A stretch of DNA of 41,591 bases from Levilactobacillus koreensis JCM 16448 (GTDB lineage Bacteria; Bacillota; Bacilli; Lactobacillales; Lactobacillaceae). A model generated the notes under the pieces. It ran no database searches. It was not told the DNA's origin and saw only the letters and a list, made by a program, of their open reading frames with translations. This document shows, piece by piece, positions 1 through 7,330 of this stretch. Where the stretch lies: positions 30,935-72,525 of the forward strand of contig NZ_AZDP01000034.1 of assembly GCF_001435525.1 (NCBI RefSeq), given 5' to 3'. The first letter of the stretch is position 1. Every line of letters starts with the position of its first letter. The translations under genes were made by a program, and so were the position numbers.

Positions 1-210
1 TCAGCTAACACCACGGGCGACTTTGGAGACACGCAGTCTTCGTGGCTTCAAAGCGAGCGAGAAGACTGGTGACTTTCCAGTCTGAAGCGTCCCCACAGCA
101 GGCGGAATCCCTGTCAGCCGGAGTGCGGTAATTTCACACTATCTTAATGGCGCGAATCCTTGCCGATACTGGGGCAGAACAGGTATTTCATCTTTCAACC
201 TTTAGTAATG
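1..210 (+). repeat. Family A intergenic repeat with tail module, cut by window start
   Basis: The core (about 12-151) shares long near-identical stretches with 33508-33632 and, reversed, with 22374-22500. Shared parts include a segment with GCGAGCGAGAAGACTGGT, then the common family A end (GGCGGAATCCCTG, then GCCGGAGTGCGG). After that end a second conserved module follows at 151-208 (GGCGCGAAT, then GGTATTTCATCTTTCA). This module is also present after the copies at 22374 and 33508 but not after the other A copies. No coding potential is evident. The left end lies outside the window. Confidence 0.8.
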
Positions 211-220
211 ACAATAAACA

Positions 221-269
221 CGTTGAAGTTGTTCGTCACCGAGACAATTTCAACGCGTTTTTCTATAAT
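221..269 (+). promoter_or_regulatory. Putative manA promoter with overlapping inverted repeat
   Basis: A -10 TATAAT (264-269) is 17 bp downstream of GAGACA (241-246), a 4/6 match to the -35 consensus. The -35 sits inside an inverted repeat of 12-bp arms with one mismatch (221-232 and 244-255), a plausible operator. Transcription would start near 276, giving a leader of about 165 nt. Confidence 0.5.
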
Positions 270-332
270 CTTTAGGACAGACTAGACCACCACTACTGGG
301 TCTGAACACCTAAAACAAGAATTGCCAACTAA

Positions 333-346
333 TGCAACCGTTTACA
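333..346 (+). promoter_or_regulatory. cre-like site in manA leader
   Basis: TGCAACCGTTTACA matches the cre consensus TGWAANCGNTNWCA at 13 of 14 positions. It lies about 60 bp downstream of the predicted start site, where bound CcpA could act as a roadblock. It also resembles LacI-family half sites such as the one near the maltose permease. Confidence 0.4.
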
Positions 347-441
347 AAGACCCGCAAAACAACTAGACTTTTCAGTAAGGCAAACCAACTAATTAACAGG
401 TTATTGGTTAAGTCAATCTTGAATTAAGGAGTCTGACAGTA

Positions 442-1416
442 TTGAACGAACCCTTATTTCTGCGTCCCGTATTTCATGAAAAAATCTGGGGCGGTACCCG
501 ATTACATAGTAGATTCAACTACGACATTCCCTCGGTCCAGACCGGCGAATGCTGGGGCATCAGTGGTCATCCCAATGGCTTGACCCACGTCATGAACGGT
601 CCCTTTAGCGGCATGGCGCTCGATACCCTGTGGCACCGGCATGCCGAACTCTTCGGCAACAAGGATACCAGTGGTGCTTTTCCCCTCCTAGTCAAAATTT
701 TGGATGCCCACGATAATCTGTCCATCCAGGTTCATCCCGCCAACCAGTACGCGGCAACCCACGCCCACGAGCTGGGGAAGACGGAATGCTGGTACATCAT
801 TGCGGCGGAACCGGGGTCCGTCCTGTACTACGGCCACAACGCGACCAGCCGCCAGCAACTCAACGATTGGGTCGACCAGGGAGACTGGGATAAGTTGCTC
901 CGGAAGATTCCGATTCACGCTGGTCAATTTGTCTACGTCCCCGCTGGCACCATTCATGCCCTAGGCAAGGGCGTCTTAGCACTCGAAACGCAGCAGAGTT
1001 CCGACACGACTTACCGTTTGTACGACTTCGACCGCGTCTCACCCAAGACACACCAGAAGCGACATCTCGATATCGCCGATGCCCTTAACGTGATCAGTGT
1101 TCCTCAGGTCGATCCCCAGTTGAAACGCACGACGACAACCAGGGAAGACGCGACCCTCACAACATTTATCAAGAGCCCTTACTTCGGTGTCTATCAGTGG
1201 CTCCTGCCAACCGGGTCCTGCCACTTTGATCAGCCGCAAACGAGCTTCACACTGGTCTCTGTACTCCATGGGACTGGGCGTCTCACCATTGATGACACCA
1301 CCTATCCCTTGAAGACAGGAGACCACCTTATCCTGCCGTCCACAATTCAACACTGGACGGTCACCGGCGAGGCGTTGGAAATCATTGCGTCGACACCGGG
1401 ACCGAAGATCGTCTAA
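442..1416 (+). CDS. manA: Mannose-6-phosphate isomerase, class I
   Basis: Interconverts mannose-6-phosphate and fructose-6-phosphate in the cytoplasm; a zinc cupin enzyme of the short (about 320 aa) Firmicutes class. The 324-aa product starts with the family pattern RPVFHEKIWGG. It carries the expected metal ligands: Gln96 and His98 in QVHP, Glu115 in KTECWY and His172 in PAGTIHALG. A conserved Arg lies near 192 (YRLYDFDR). The C-terminal third is the second, smaller cupin-like domain. The start is TTG, chosen because AAGGAG lies 10 nt upstream and the conserved N-terminus begins there. It stands alone with its own promoter and terminator. The preceding leader holds a cre-like site, so carbon catabolite control is likely. 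Confidence 0.95.
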   Translation: MNEPLFLRPVFHEKIWGGTRLHSRFNYDIPSVQTGECWGISGHPNGLTHVMNGPFSGMALDTLWHRHAELFGNKDTSGAFPLLVKILDAHDNLSIQVHPANQYAATHAHELGKTECWYIIAAEPGSVLYYGHNATSRQQLNDWVDQGDWDKLLRKIPIHAGQFVYVPAGTIHALGKGVLALETQQSSDTTYRLYDFDRVSPKTHQKRHLDIADALNVISVPQVDPQLKRTTTTREDATLTTFIKSPYFGVYQWLLPTGSCHFDQPQTSFTLVSVLHGTGRLTIDDTTYPLKTGDHLILPSTIQHWTVTGEALEIIASTPGPKIV

Positions 1417-1429
1417 TTAGAAATAATAA

Positions 1430-1466
1430 AAAAAGCGAGTCTAGGACAAAATCCCCGACTCGCTTT
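1430..1466. terminator. Bidirectional terminator between manA and the spx-like gene
   Basis: AAAGCGAGTC pairs with GACTCGCTTT around a 15-nt loop. There is an A-run on the left and a short T-run on the right. It serves manA on the plus strand and, with the longer U-run, the spx-like transcript coming from the right. Confidence 0.85.
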
Positions 1467-1491
1467 GGTATCTCCGAATTTATATGACGGA

Positions 1492-1607
1492 AACGTGGGC
1501 CAAAAGGCCGTCAACTCCACTTAACCTCACTAGACAAACCATCCCAAACCGGGATTATTCGTCCAGCGACGTTAATGCTCATCGACTAACCACCTTGTGC
1601 CCACGTT
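1492..1607 (-). ncRNA. Structured RNA element, copy 1 (3' of spx-like gene)
   Basis: Read on the minus strand, this forms one long hairpin closed by a perfect 9-bp stem (AACGTGGGC with GCCCACGTT). Conserved strings shared with 9020-9130 are ACAAGG, GGTTA, TGAGCATTAACGTC, GGTTAAG and GGAG. The second stem reads GTCGA/TTGAC here and ACTCC/GGAGT in the other copy, so both pair although the sequence differs. The apical hairpin is also unlike the other copy but still pairs. It begins 22 nt after the spx-like stop codon and runs to the shared terminator. I do not recognise it as a known RNA family. Confidence 0.6.
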
Positions 1608-1628
1608 CTTTTAATCAATAGTCTTCTA

Positions 1629-2054
1629 TTAAGCTGGTGAAACGCCCAACTTGTTGCCACCGTTTAGAATCTTGAAGAAACTAGCCAGTTCTTTCTTCCG
1701 GTAAGCAGCAGGTACGAATTCACGAATGGTTTCGAGGTCAAACCCGGTCGCCAACTTGTTGCGGTCGACCACAATTGGGTTCTTTAAGATCCCCGGATTC
1801 TTTTGCAAGAGATCAACGAGTTCGTTCATCCCCATATCTTGAACGGAAGCAGGAAGTGCCTTGTAGGCCTTAGACCGCGTTGAAATCAGGTCATCGGTCC
1901 CTTCTTCAGTCAGAGACAGCATGTAAAGAATCTCGTCTCTCGTTAATGGTTGTTTTTTAATGTCACGGGCGGTGAAAATGGCATCGTGGTTGGCAAGCCA
2001 CTTCATAGCTTTAGTAACCGCCGTTGTCTTAGCGTGAAAGTACATTTTGATCAT
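1629..2054 (-). CDS. Spx/ArsC-family regulator lacking cysteines
   Basis: A 141-aa member of the Spx/ArsC thioredoxin-fold family; true Spx binds the RNA polymerase alpha C-terminal domain and reprogrammes transcription under thiol stress. Family features seen are the N-terminal beta strand plus redox-loop region, the Arg-Ser-Lys signature at 60-62 (STRSKAYK) and the NPIVVDRNKLATGFD block near 92-105. The CxxC redox switch is replaced by HAKT at 7-10, and the protein has no cysteine at all. Start ATG follows GGAGG by 10 nt. A CIRCE-like operator at the predicted promoter points to heat-stress control. The 3' end carries a structured RNA element. It could also be an ArsC-like protein of unknown role. 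Confidence 0.85.
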   Translation of the reverse strand: MIKMYFHAKTTAVTKAMKWLANHDAIFTARDIKKQPLTRDEILYMLSLTEEGTDDLISTRSKAYKALPASVQDMGMNELVDLLQKNPGILKNPIVVDRNKLATGFDLETIREFVPAAYRKKELASFFKILNGGNKLGVSPA

Positions 2055-2099
2055 ATAGAATCGCCCTCCATTTGTCTGTCTTCGATGAGGTACTTCAGA

Positions 2100-2142
2100 T
2101 TAGCACTCTTTTGTTTGAGTGCTAATTATGTTAATCATTGTA
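2100..2142 (-). promoter_or_regulatory. CIRCE-like operator and -10 of the spx-like gene
   Basis: TTAGCACTC (2100-2108) and GAGTGCTAA (2117-2125) are perfect CIRCE arms. They are separated by 8 nt instead of the usual 9. On the minus strand a -10 TACAAT (2137-2142) lies just upstream, so the operator covers the start site. That is the normal placement for HrcA repression. The -35 is weak. Confidence 0.75.
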
Positions 2143-2154
2143 CACCACATTAGG

Positions 2155-2608
2155 AAATGATGAAACCCATAACTCTCAGTATCAGTCACCTTTTAATACT
2201 TTCTCAAGAAATTAACTGGTTAGCGATTATCTATAAACCCCAACTCTCTGGGTTTAACTTCACTCTAACAGGTGAATGCACCGGTTTTGCGACCGAAATT
2301 TGATTTTTTTTTGAAGATACCAAATGTTGTTCTATTAGTATTGTAACAGCTTACATTATTTTTTCAGTTGACGCAAATCAATTCTACGATTTTTCGCCAA
2401 AAAAGTTGTTACTGAACAAACTGATTAATTTTGACTAAACGGAACTGGCTGCCCGGCAAGCGCCTATGAAATATTAGAATTGGCATAGAACGTCTTGTGC
2501 ACGCAGTAGACGAAATGTGGCCAGACTTCTCGCTAGTAATATCGTTCGTTAATTGGGATATATTTTTCAATATCGATAACAAGCATCTACCGTGTACTCA
2601 TAGTTTCA
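2155..2608. other. Intergenic, no gene seen
   Basis: AT-rich stretch between the spx-like promoter and the terminator of the beta-helix gene. Short open frames here lack ribosome binding sites and family features. A TTGACG at about 2369 could be a -35, but I see no matching -10 or downstream gene. Confidence 0.4.
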
Positions 2609-2656
2609 AAAAAGGACTGCTCCGAGAAATCGATGATTTCTCAGAGCAGTCCTTTT
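2609..2656 (-). terminator. Terminator of the beta-helix protein gene
   Basis: Very stable hairpin: AAAAGGACTGCTC and GAGAAATC pair with GATTTCTC and GAGCAGTCCTTTT, one mismatch, 3-nt loop. It lies 48 nt past the stop codon. A second small hairpin (TGAGTT/AACTCA, 2663-2689) lies between. Confidence 0.85.
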
Positions 2657-2703
2657 CAATCCGTGAGTTGGGAGTTTTATCCCGAACTCATGCGAACTTA
2701 TCT

Positions 2704-4563
2704 CTATGAATCTAAGTCAAAGGCCAGTGCCCGCGTCCAGAGACCATTGGCCATCTGGTAGTAGGTAGTGACATTGCCTTTAGAATCCGTCCGCTTAACC
2801 CGGTGCGTGATTGTCATGCGCCGTTCTGCGATATCGGCCGTGGTCCCCTTTTGCTTAGCTAAGAGTGGATCATTGAATGGCCGCGTGTAAACGGGGTAGA
2901 TCTTCATTAAATTCAGGTCACGATCGTAAACTTCATTGTCAAACTGGTCAAAGTCCAAGGCGCCCGCACGAATCCAGTACTTCGTCGTTGCATTCTTGCT
3001 AAGACGAATTCGGTACCACTTACCGGTATCGGCCGTGGCCCGCATATCAATGTAGACCCGCTTCTTCTTTAGACTCTTCCAATCAAACTTCATGATGTTC
3101 CAGTTCTTGTGTCCCCGAACATGGTTATAAAGTGAATACGTCTTGTAGTTGCTTGCCAACTCGGCGTGTTGCGTTGCTAGCCCAGCCACGTACTGTTCAT
3201 TCTTGTTGGTCTGCTTACGCTTCTTCAACTTTTGTGAGGTCGTTGGCTTAGGCTTTGGCTTGCTATTACTTGATGCCGTGTTATCAACCGTCGTGTCGGT
3301 AATCGTCTGTTGTGAAGTCACGTCCGTTGAAACGACCTTGCCCACGGTAATCTTGTTCTTATCGATGGTCATCCCAGACCCGGTCAGTGGGAAGTTACTG
3401 TCCACGAAGGTCGAGCCCTTATGTTGGGTAGTGACGTCGTTATTTTGAATCGTCACATCAGTCATCGGGTTAGTGGTATCCTTCGTATCGAGATAAACGT
3501 ATTGTTTCGTTGGATTAACGTTGGTAAACGTGTTATCTGTAATGTTTAAGTTCGACATTTGGTAACCAGGTTCAGAATTATAGAGGTAAATGTAGTTCCC
3601 AGAACCCAACACGTGTTGGTTAATGAATTTATTCCCCGTGATCCACAGGTTGGAAACACACTTGAAGTGAATCGTTGCGACCCCATCATCTAATAGTGGC
3701 TTAGGGTCAACGACCGTGTTGTTGGTGAAGTAGACGTTGTGAATGATTCCGGCAGCTCCGTGACCATAAACGGCGTGTTCACCAATTGGGTTGGGCGCGT
3801 AGGAGTCAACCTGCCCGGACTTCTTTGAAACCGGTAGAAATTGGTTGTTGTCGACCGTCACATCGTAACTTGGCAGGTTATCGTACTTGTCGCCAGGATT
3901 CTTATGGGACATGGCTTTCTTGTTCGAATAGTCGACCTGAATGGCTTCCTTAAAGTCTTGGGAACCATTGAACCCAGTAAACACGGAGTTCGTGATGTTC
4001 ACGTCGTGGCTCCCATCGATATCGATGTAGTGGCCAGTTGGCGATTCGGCGTTATCGAACACACATTGGTCAAACGAAATGTTCTTCGCATGGTGAATGC
4101 TTTGCGTGAACACACTTTGACCAGCTTCCATATTGTCCCCTTGGAACGTGGCGCCCTTCCAAGTAACGTTACTGATCCCGCCATCGTAGCCCGCTTCCGG
4201 ACTTGGATAGACGAAGTTCACCCGGTTGCCGTCCGTAATCCGGAAGACGGCTCCCTTATCAAACTTAAAGGTCATATTTGAATGCAGCACGATGTTACCT
4301 GCATCAAACACATAGGTCCCTTTTGGCACGTGCACCGTTACGGCACCGTTGTCCCATTTGTCGATCAAGTTCTGTAGAGCGTCGTTGTTACTCGTCTTGG
4401 AATCACCGGTCATGCCTTGATGAACGGCGTTGACCGTGGTATCAGCGTAAGCAACAGTTTCCCCAGTGGCTAGTCGTGGTGTTACTGAATTAACATTTAG
4501 TCCCAGTAACGTTGCTCCCACAGCAACGGACACGAACAGGCCAAATTTTGCCCTCAATTTCAA
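2704..4563 (-). CDS. Secreted right-handed beta-helix (pectate-lyase-like) protein with C-terminal surface-binding repeats
   Basis: A 619-aa exported protein. Residues 1-40 are a signal peptide (hydrophobic 9-23, cleavage likely after AYA at 38-40). Residues about 45-420 look like a parallel beta-helix: repeated short strands with N-D-N turns, such as NITNSVF, VTVDNNQF, NVYFTNNTV, LWITGNKF and NITDNTF. The start VNAVHQGMTGDSKTSNNDALQNLID resembles the pectate-lyase-superfamily N-cap, which suggests a polysaccharide lyase, hydrolase or epimerase. A Lys/Pro/Ser/Thr-rich linker (about 430-465) leads to two C-terminal repeats ending YWIRAGALDFDQ and GLWTRALAFDLDS, like GW/SH3-type wall-binding modules in lactobacilli. 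Start TTG with GGAGGGG 7 nt upstream. Catalytic residues cannot be assigned by eye and the substrate is unknown. It has its own promoter and terminator. Confidence 0.8.
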   Translation of the reverse strand: MKLRAKFGLFVSVAVGATLLGLNVNSVTPRLATGETVAYADTTVNAVHQGMTGDSKTSNNDALQNLIDKWDNGAVTVHVPKGTYVFDAGNIVLHSNMTFKFDKGAVFRITDGNRVNFVYPSPEAGYDGGISNVTWKGATFQGDNMEAGQSVFTQSIHHAKNISFDQCVFDNAESPTGHYIDIDGSHDVNITNSVFTGFNGSQDFKEAIQVDYSNKKAMSHKNPGDKYDNLPSYDVTVDNNQFLPVSKKSGQVDSYAPNPIGEHAVYGHGAAGIIHNVYFTNNTVVDPKPLLDDGVATIHFKCVSNLWITGNKFINQHVLGSGNYIYLYNSEPGYQMSNLNITDNTFTNVNPTKQYVYLDTKDTTNPMTDVTIQNNDVTTQHKGSTFVDSNFPLTGSGMTIDKNKITVGKVVSTDVTSQQTITDTTVDNTASSNSKPKPKPTTSQKLKKRKQTNKNEQYVAGLATQHAELASNYKTYSLYNHVRGHKNWNIMKFDWKSLKKKRVYIDMRATADTGKWYRIRLSKNATTKYWIRAGALDFDQFDNEVYDRDLNLMKIYPVYTRPFNDPLLAKQKGTTADIAERRMTITHRVKRTDSKGNVTTYYQMANGLWTRALAFDLDS

Positions 4564-4603
4564 AAAATCCCCTCCAGTTCCAAATTTCTTCCATCGATTC
4601 CAT

Positions 4604-4609
4604 TATAAG
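4604..4609 (-). promoter_or_regulatory. -10 element of the beta-helix gene
   Basis: TATAAT on the minus strand about 40 nt upstream of the TTG start. No convincing -35 at 16-18 nt, so this is the weakest part of the call. Coordinates approximate to a few bases. Confidence 0.4.
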
Positions 4610-4711
4610 CTAAGAGATGAAAGCGTTGGGTCATCTTAACCTAATTGTCACACGATTGAAAGATTCCGGACGTAAAGGGGAATCATTTTTTAATTGTAAA
4701 TTAACTTGGCT

Positions 4712-5095
4712 TTACATTAATTTGGCGATATCGTCATGCAACCCGTTTAACCGCGTAACCACTTGGCCACGGACTTGCGTGTAAACCTTAACACCTTCTG
4801 GCGTCAACTTTAGATTATGTTGACGGCGGTCCACTTGTGACGCGATGCTTTCAATAAAACCAGCCCGCAGTAACCGCGAGATCTGACCAGAGATCATCGA
4901 CTTAGACACACCGATCTGACCGGCAAACTTCGTCGGCGTGAAGTCTTCACGTTGATCGGTGATGGCGTGTAACAGATTAAATTGTTCCAGGGAGATTGTG
5001 ATGTCCTCCGTTTTGATAGTCGTGACTGGCCGCATAATTTTTTGGAGTTGTGAGAACCATTCCAAGGATTGGTTTAAATCGTTAGTTTGCGTCAT
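4712..5095 (-). CDS. MarR-family transcriptional regulator
   Basis: A 127-aa winged-helix DNA-binding repressor, probably dimeric. Residues about 30-65 (SLEQFNLLHAI, then FTPTKFAGQIGVSKSMISGQISRLLRAGFIE) form the helix-turn-helix with recognition helix. The wing follows with the MarR signature DRRQHNLKLTPEG. I start at the ATG beginning MTQTND because AGGAAG lies 9 nt upstream. An in-frame ATG 21 nt earlier has no ribosome binding site. It is divergent from the HAD phosphatase gene. A perfect 10-bp palindrome (GATTGCAATC, 5251-5260) in the shared region could be its operator. The ligand is unknown. Confidence 0.9.
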   Translation of the reverse strand: MTQTNDLNQSLEWFSQLQKIMRPVTTIKTEDITISLEQFNLLHAITDQREDFTPTKFAGQIGVSKSMISGQISRLLRAGFIESIASQVDRRQHNLKLTPEGVKVYTQVRGQVVTRLNGLHDDIAKLM

Positions 5096-5175
5096 TGAAT
5101 TACTCTTCCTTTCCACATTAAAGACTAGAGGGACCAGAACCAGTAGCTGTTACTATTCTGACCCGCTAACCATTT

Positions 5176-5319
5176 ATTATAGCCCTTATTTTCAGTCTTT
5201 ATGTTACCGATTCATTAATAGTTTATAGCATTACGAATGAAAAAACTAGTGATTGCAATCAATTTGTTATATTTACACCAAACTACGGCATTGAATTCCC
5301 CGTAGCAACCCCTTATGAT
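5176..5319. promoter_or_regulatory. Divergent promoter region, marR-like / HAD phosphatase
   Basis: On the plus strand TTGAAT (5291-5296), 17 bp, TATGAT (5314-5319) is a good promoter for the HAD gene. On the minus strand a TATAAT (5176-5181) fits the MarR gene. A perfect palindrome GATTGCAATC (5251-5260) lies between them. Confidence 0.5.
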
Positions 5320-5364
5320 TAAAGTTAACAATATTTAAACTTTAATTAATCGAGGGAGACTGGT

Positions 5365-6183
5365 ATGACACAGATAAAAATGATTGCAACCGACGTCGAC
5401 GGAACGTTTCTAAACGACCAGCGACAATACAACCACCAGCGATTTGCGGCGCAACTTGACCGTTTAAAGGCCGCCAACATTCGCTTCGCGGTCGCTAGTG
5501 GCAACCACATTGGCCACCTACACAAAATCTTCGCCGCCACCCCTGCCGTTCAGTCCTTCGTGGCCGAGAACGGTGGCTTGATTGTCGACCAACACCAGAC
5601 GTTGTTCGAAGCGCCGGTCCCTACCGACGTGGCCCACGCTGTCGTGGACGCCCTGATGAGCGACGACTCTTTGCGGCCCCAAGCATTCCGGTTATCCGGC
5701 GCTCATGGGACCTACGTGAGTCGTGACAGTAAGCCACTCGACCTGGATGCCCAGAACTACTTTTTTAACAACCTGGTCACGGTCGATGATCTGCGCGATG
5801 TCAACGACACCATCTACAAGGTCAACGGCGAGTGGCCCCACGGTTCGGTCCAGCACGTCGTCGACCAGCTAAACACCCGGTTTGCCGGTCAGGTGCACGC
5901 GACTCCCAGTGGCTTCGGCAGTATCGACATCATCGCACCACACATGAATAAAGCTGTCGGCGTGACGCAACTCGCCAAATCCTGGGGAATCGATCCCAGT
6001 GAAGTCGCCGCCTTTGGGGACAACGGAAACGATAAAGAAATGATCGCCCACGTTGGCCTCGGCATCGCAATGCGTAACGGTGCTGAAGCCGTCCGCAACG
6101 TCGCCGATTTGGTGACCCCTACCGACAACAATCACGATGGTGTACTAGACGTTATCGATGCTATTTTAGCAGGTGAAGTTTAA
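5365..6183 (+). CDS. Cof-type HAD-IIB sugar-phosphate phosphatase
   Basis: Cytoplasmic phosphatase of the haloacid dehalogenase superfamily, subclass IIB (YidA/YbiV/Cof group), 272 aa. Motif I DVDGTFL at 10-16 supplies the nucleophile and acid/base Asp. Motif II is VASGNH at about 43-48. The conserved Lys is in NKAVGVTQL near 193. Motif III/IV is FGDNGNDKEM near 218-227. The central part is the C2 cap typical of the group, so it is not a beta-phosphoglucomutase, which has a small C1 cap. GAGGGAG precedes the ATG by 8 nt. The substrate cannot be told from sequence; sugar phosphates or flavin phosphates are usual. Confidence 0.9.
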   Translation: MTQIKMIATDVDGTFLNDQRQYNHQRFAAQLDRLKAANIRFAVASGNHIGHLHKIFAATPAVQSFVAENGGLIVDQHQTLFEAPVPTDVAHAVVDALMSDDSLRPQAFRLSGAHGTYVSRDSKPLDLDAQNYFFNNLVTVDDLRDVNDTIYKVNGEWPHGSVQHVVDQLNTRFAGQVHATPSGFGSIDIIAPHMNKAVGVTQLAKSWGIDPSEVAAFGDNGNDKEMIAHVGLGIAMRNGAEAVRNVADLVTPTDNNHDGVLDVIDAILAGEV

Positions 6184-6233
6184 AGTCACCTAAACCTTTC
6201 AGTCATTGGCCTAATTTGGCCGGTGACTTTTTT
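6184..6233 (+). terminator. Terminator of the HAD phosphatase gene
   Basis: AGTCACC pairs with GGTGACT followed by six T, with an inner GGCC/GGCC pair in the loop. It also reads into the end of the convergent hydrolase gene. Confidence 0.7.
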
Positions 6234-7041
6234 AATTCACCCACAGTAACCGGGCCACCAGCAGATACATCCGGCGGGCAGAATGCAATCGACCATGACC
6301 TAAACCCGCAATGTGCTGTTCGTGGTAACGCACTGCGCTGCCGGCAACAATTTGCCGCAAAGCCGTGACCTGTTGGACCGGAACGGACCCATCCGTACGG
6401 CGCCCAGGGAGCGTGCCATAGACGTTAAAGAGCTGGGCTTGTTCGTTGGCCCGTAACTGATGCCGGGCGGCTCTGAGACGCTCAAACGTGGCATCCACGG
6501 GGTGCCGCGCCGTTCTCTCATTCACCGGTGTCCCGAGCAGCACTAATCGGTTTAACCGGGGAATATCCGGCGCAGGCCCGTGCAAGACCAGGCTGTTCAC
6601 CGCCGCACTGCCGCCCCAGGAATGGCCCACCAGATTATACTGGCGAACGCCACACTCCCGGTAAAGATCCCTGAGAATGGCCGTGATCCACTGGACCTGC
6701 GGCTGATAGTCACGCGTCAGGCTATGGTCAAATAACACCTGAATCAGGGGATTAGTCGCCTGTGCATCCCATCTCCCAGAAAAATGACGGTGGCCGGCCC
6801 AGTCGACGCGAATCGTGACGACCTTGTGACCATAGCCGTGCCGAGCGAACCAGTGCAACATGCCGTTATAGGTAAGCGCGCCACCACCCCAACCCGGAAT
6901 AAATAAGGTCGGTATCGCCGCATAGCGGACATCTGGTCGCCGGACTGCCAAGGATTCTGGCCGCCCCGGCCGAGTTGCCCACCGCAAACCTAGCCAACTT
7001 GTCAGGCCTAGTGTCACTGCCACCTGCCATCTTTTGATCAT
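6232..7041 (-). CDS. DUF915-like alpha/beta hydrolase, membrane-anchored
   Basis: A 269-aa alpha/beta-hydrolase. Residues 5-20 (WQVAVTLGLTSWLGL) form a signal anchor, so the enzyme probably faces outward. The oxyanion region is IPGWGGG near 48-54. The nucleophile elbow is GHSWGG with Ser141. The catalytic His is probably in GLGHGRLH near the C-terminus. The domain matches the lactobacillary cell-surface hydrolase group (DUF915-like). I take the ATG of MIKRWQ as the start: a longer TTG frame has no ribosome binding site, whereas GGGGGCG lies 7 nt before this ATG. The substrate is unknown, probably an ester. The window has a second, distant relative at 31192-32097. Confidence 0.8.
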   Translation of the reverse strand: MIKRWQVAVTLGLTSWLGLRWATRPGRPESLAVRRPDVRYAAIPTLFIPGWGGGALTYNGMLHWFARHGYGHKVVTIRVDWAGHRHFSGRWDAQATNPLIQVLFDHSLTRDYQPQVQWITAILRDLYRECGVRQYNLVGHSWGGSAAVNSLVLHGPAPDIPRLNRLVLLGTPVNERTARHPVDATFERLRAARHQLRANEQAQLFNVYGTLPGRRTDGSVPVQQVTALRQIVAGSAVRYHEQHIAGLGHGRLHSARRMYLLVARLLWVN

Positions 7042-7251
7042 GTTAAACGCCCCCAGTAGCTCACCTATTATGCCAGTTATTTCGATTGCGTACAAGTGAA
7101 AATTAGTTCAGTCAACATTTATGTTAGTTAACCTTTGTTCACTAAAATTTATCCGCACAAACCAATAATCGCAAAACGGCGTAATCATCATCATTTTGAC
7201 TAATTTTGTCCAAAACCGTCCGTCAATTATTGATTTTTATCGGAAGTTCAG

Positions 7252-7306
7252 TTGACAGTTGTCCGTATAAAAATTTATAATGGAACTAAATATGAAAACG
7301 CTTTAT
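7252..7306 (+). promoter_or_regulatory. galM promoter with cre site
   Basis: TTGACA (7252-7257), 18 bp, TATAAT (7276-7281): near-consensus promoter. A cre-like site TGAAAACGCTTTAT (7293-7306, 12 of 14 matches) sits just after the predicted start site. This arrangement predicts CcpA repression on glucose. Confidence 0.75.
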
Positions 7307-7330
7307 TACATTAGAAATCGAGGACTTACT

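Noticed and set aside
2497-2709. 70-aa plus-strand open frame
   Set aside because: Overlaps the terminator hairpin at 2609-2656 and the end of the beta-helix gene; no ribosome binding site.
5365-6183. HAD gene considered as beta-phosphoglucomutase for the maltose pathway
   Set aside because: Length of 272 aa and a large C2-type cap fit Cof/HAD-IIB, not the roughly 220-aa C1-cap enzyme.
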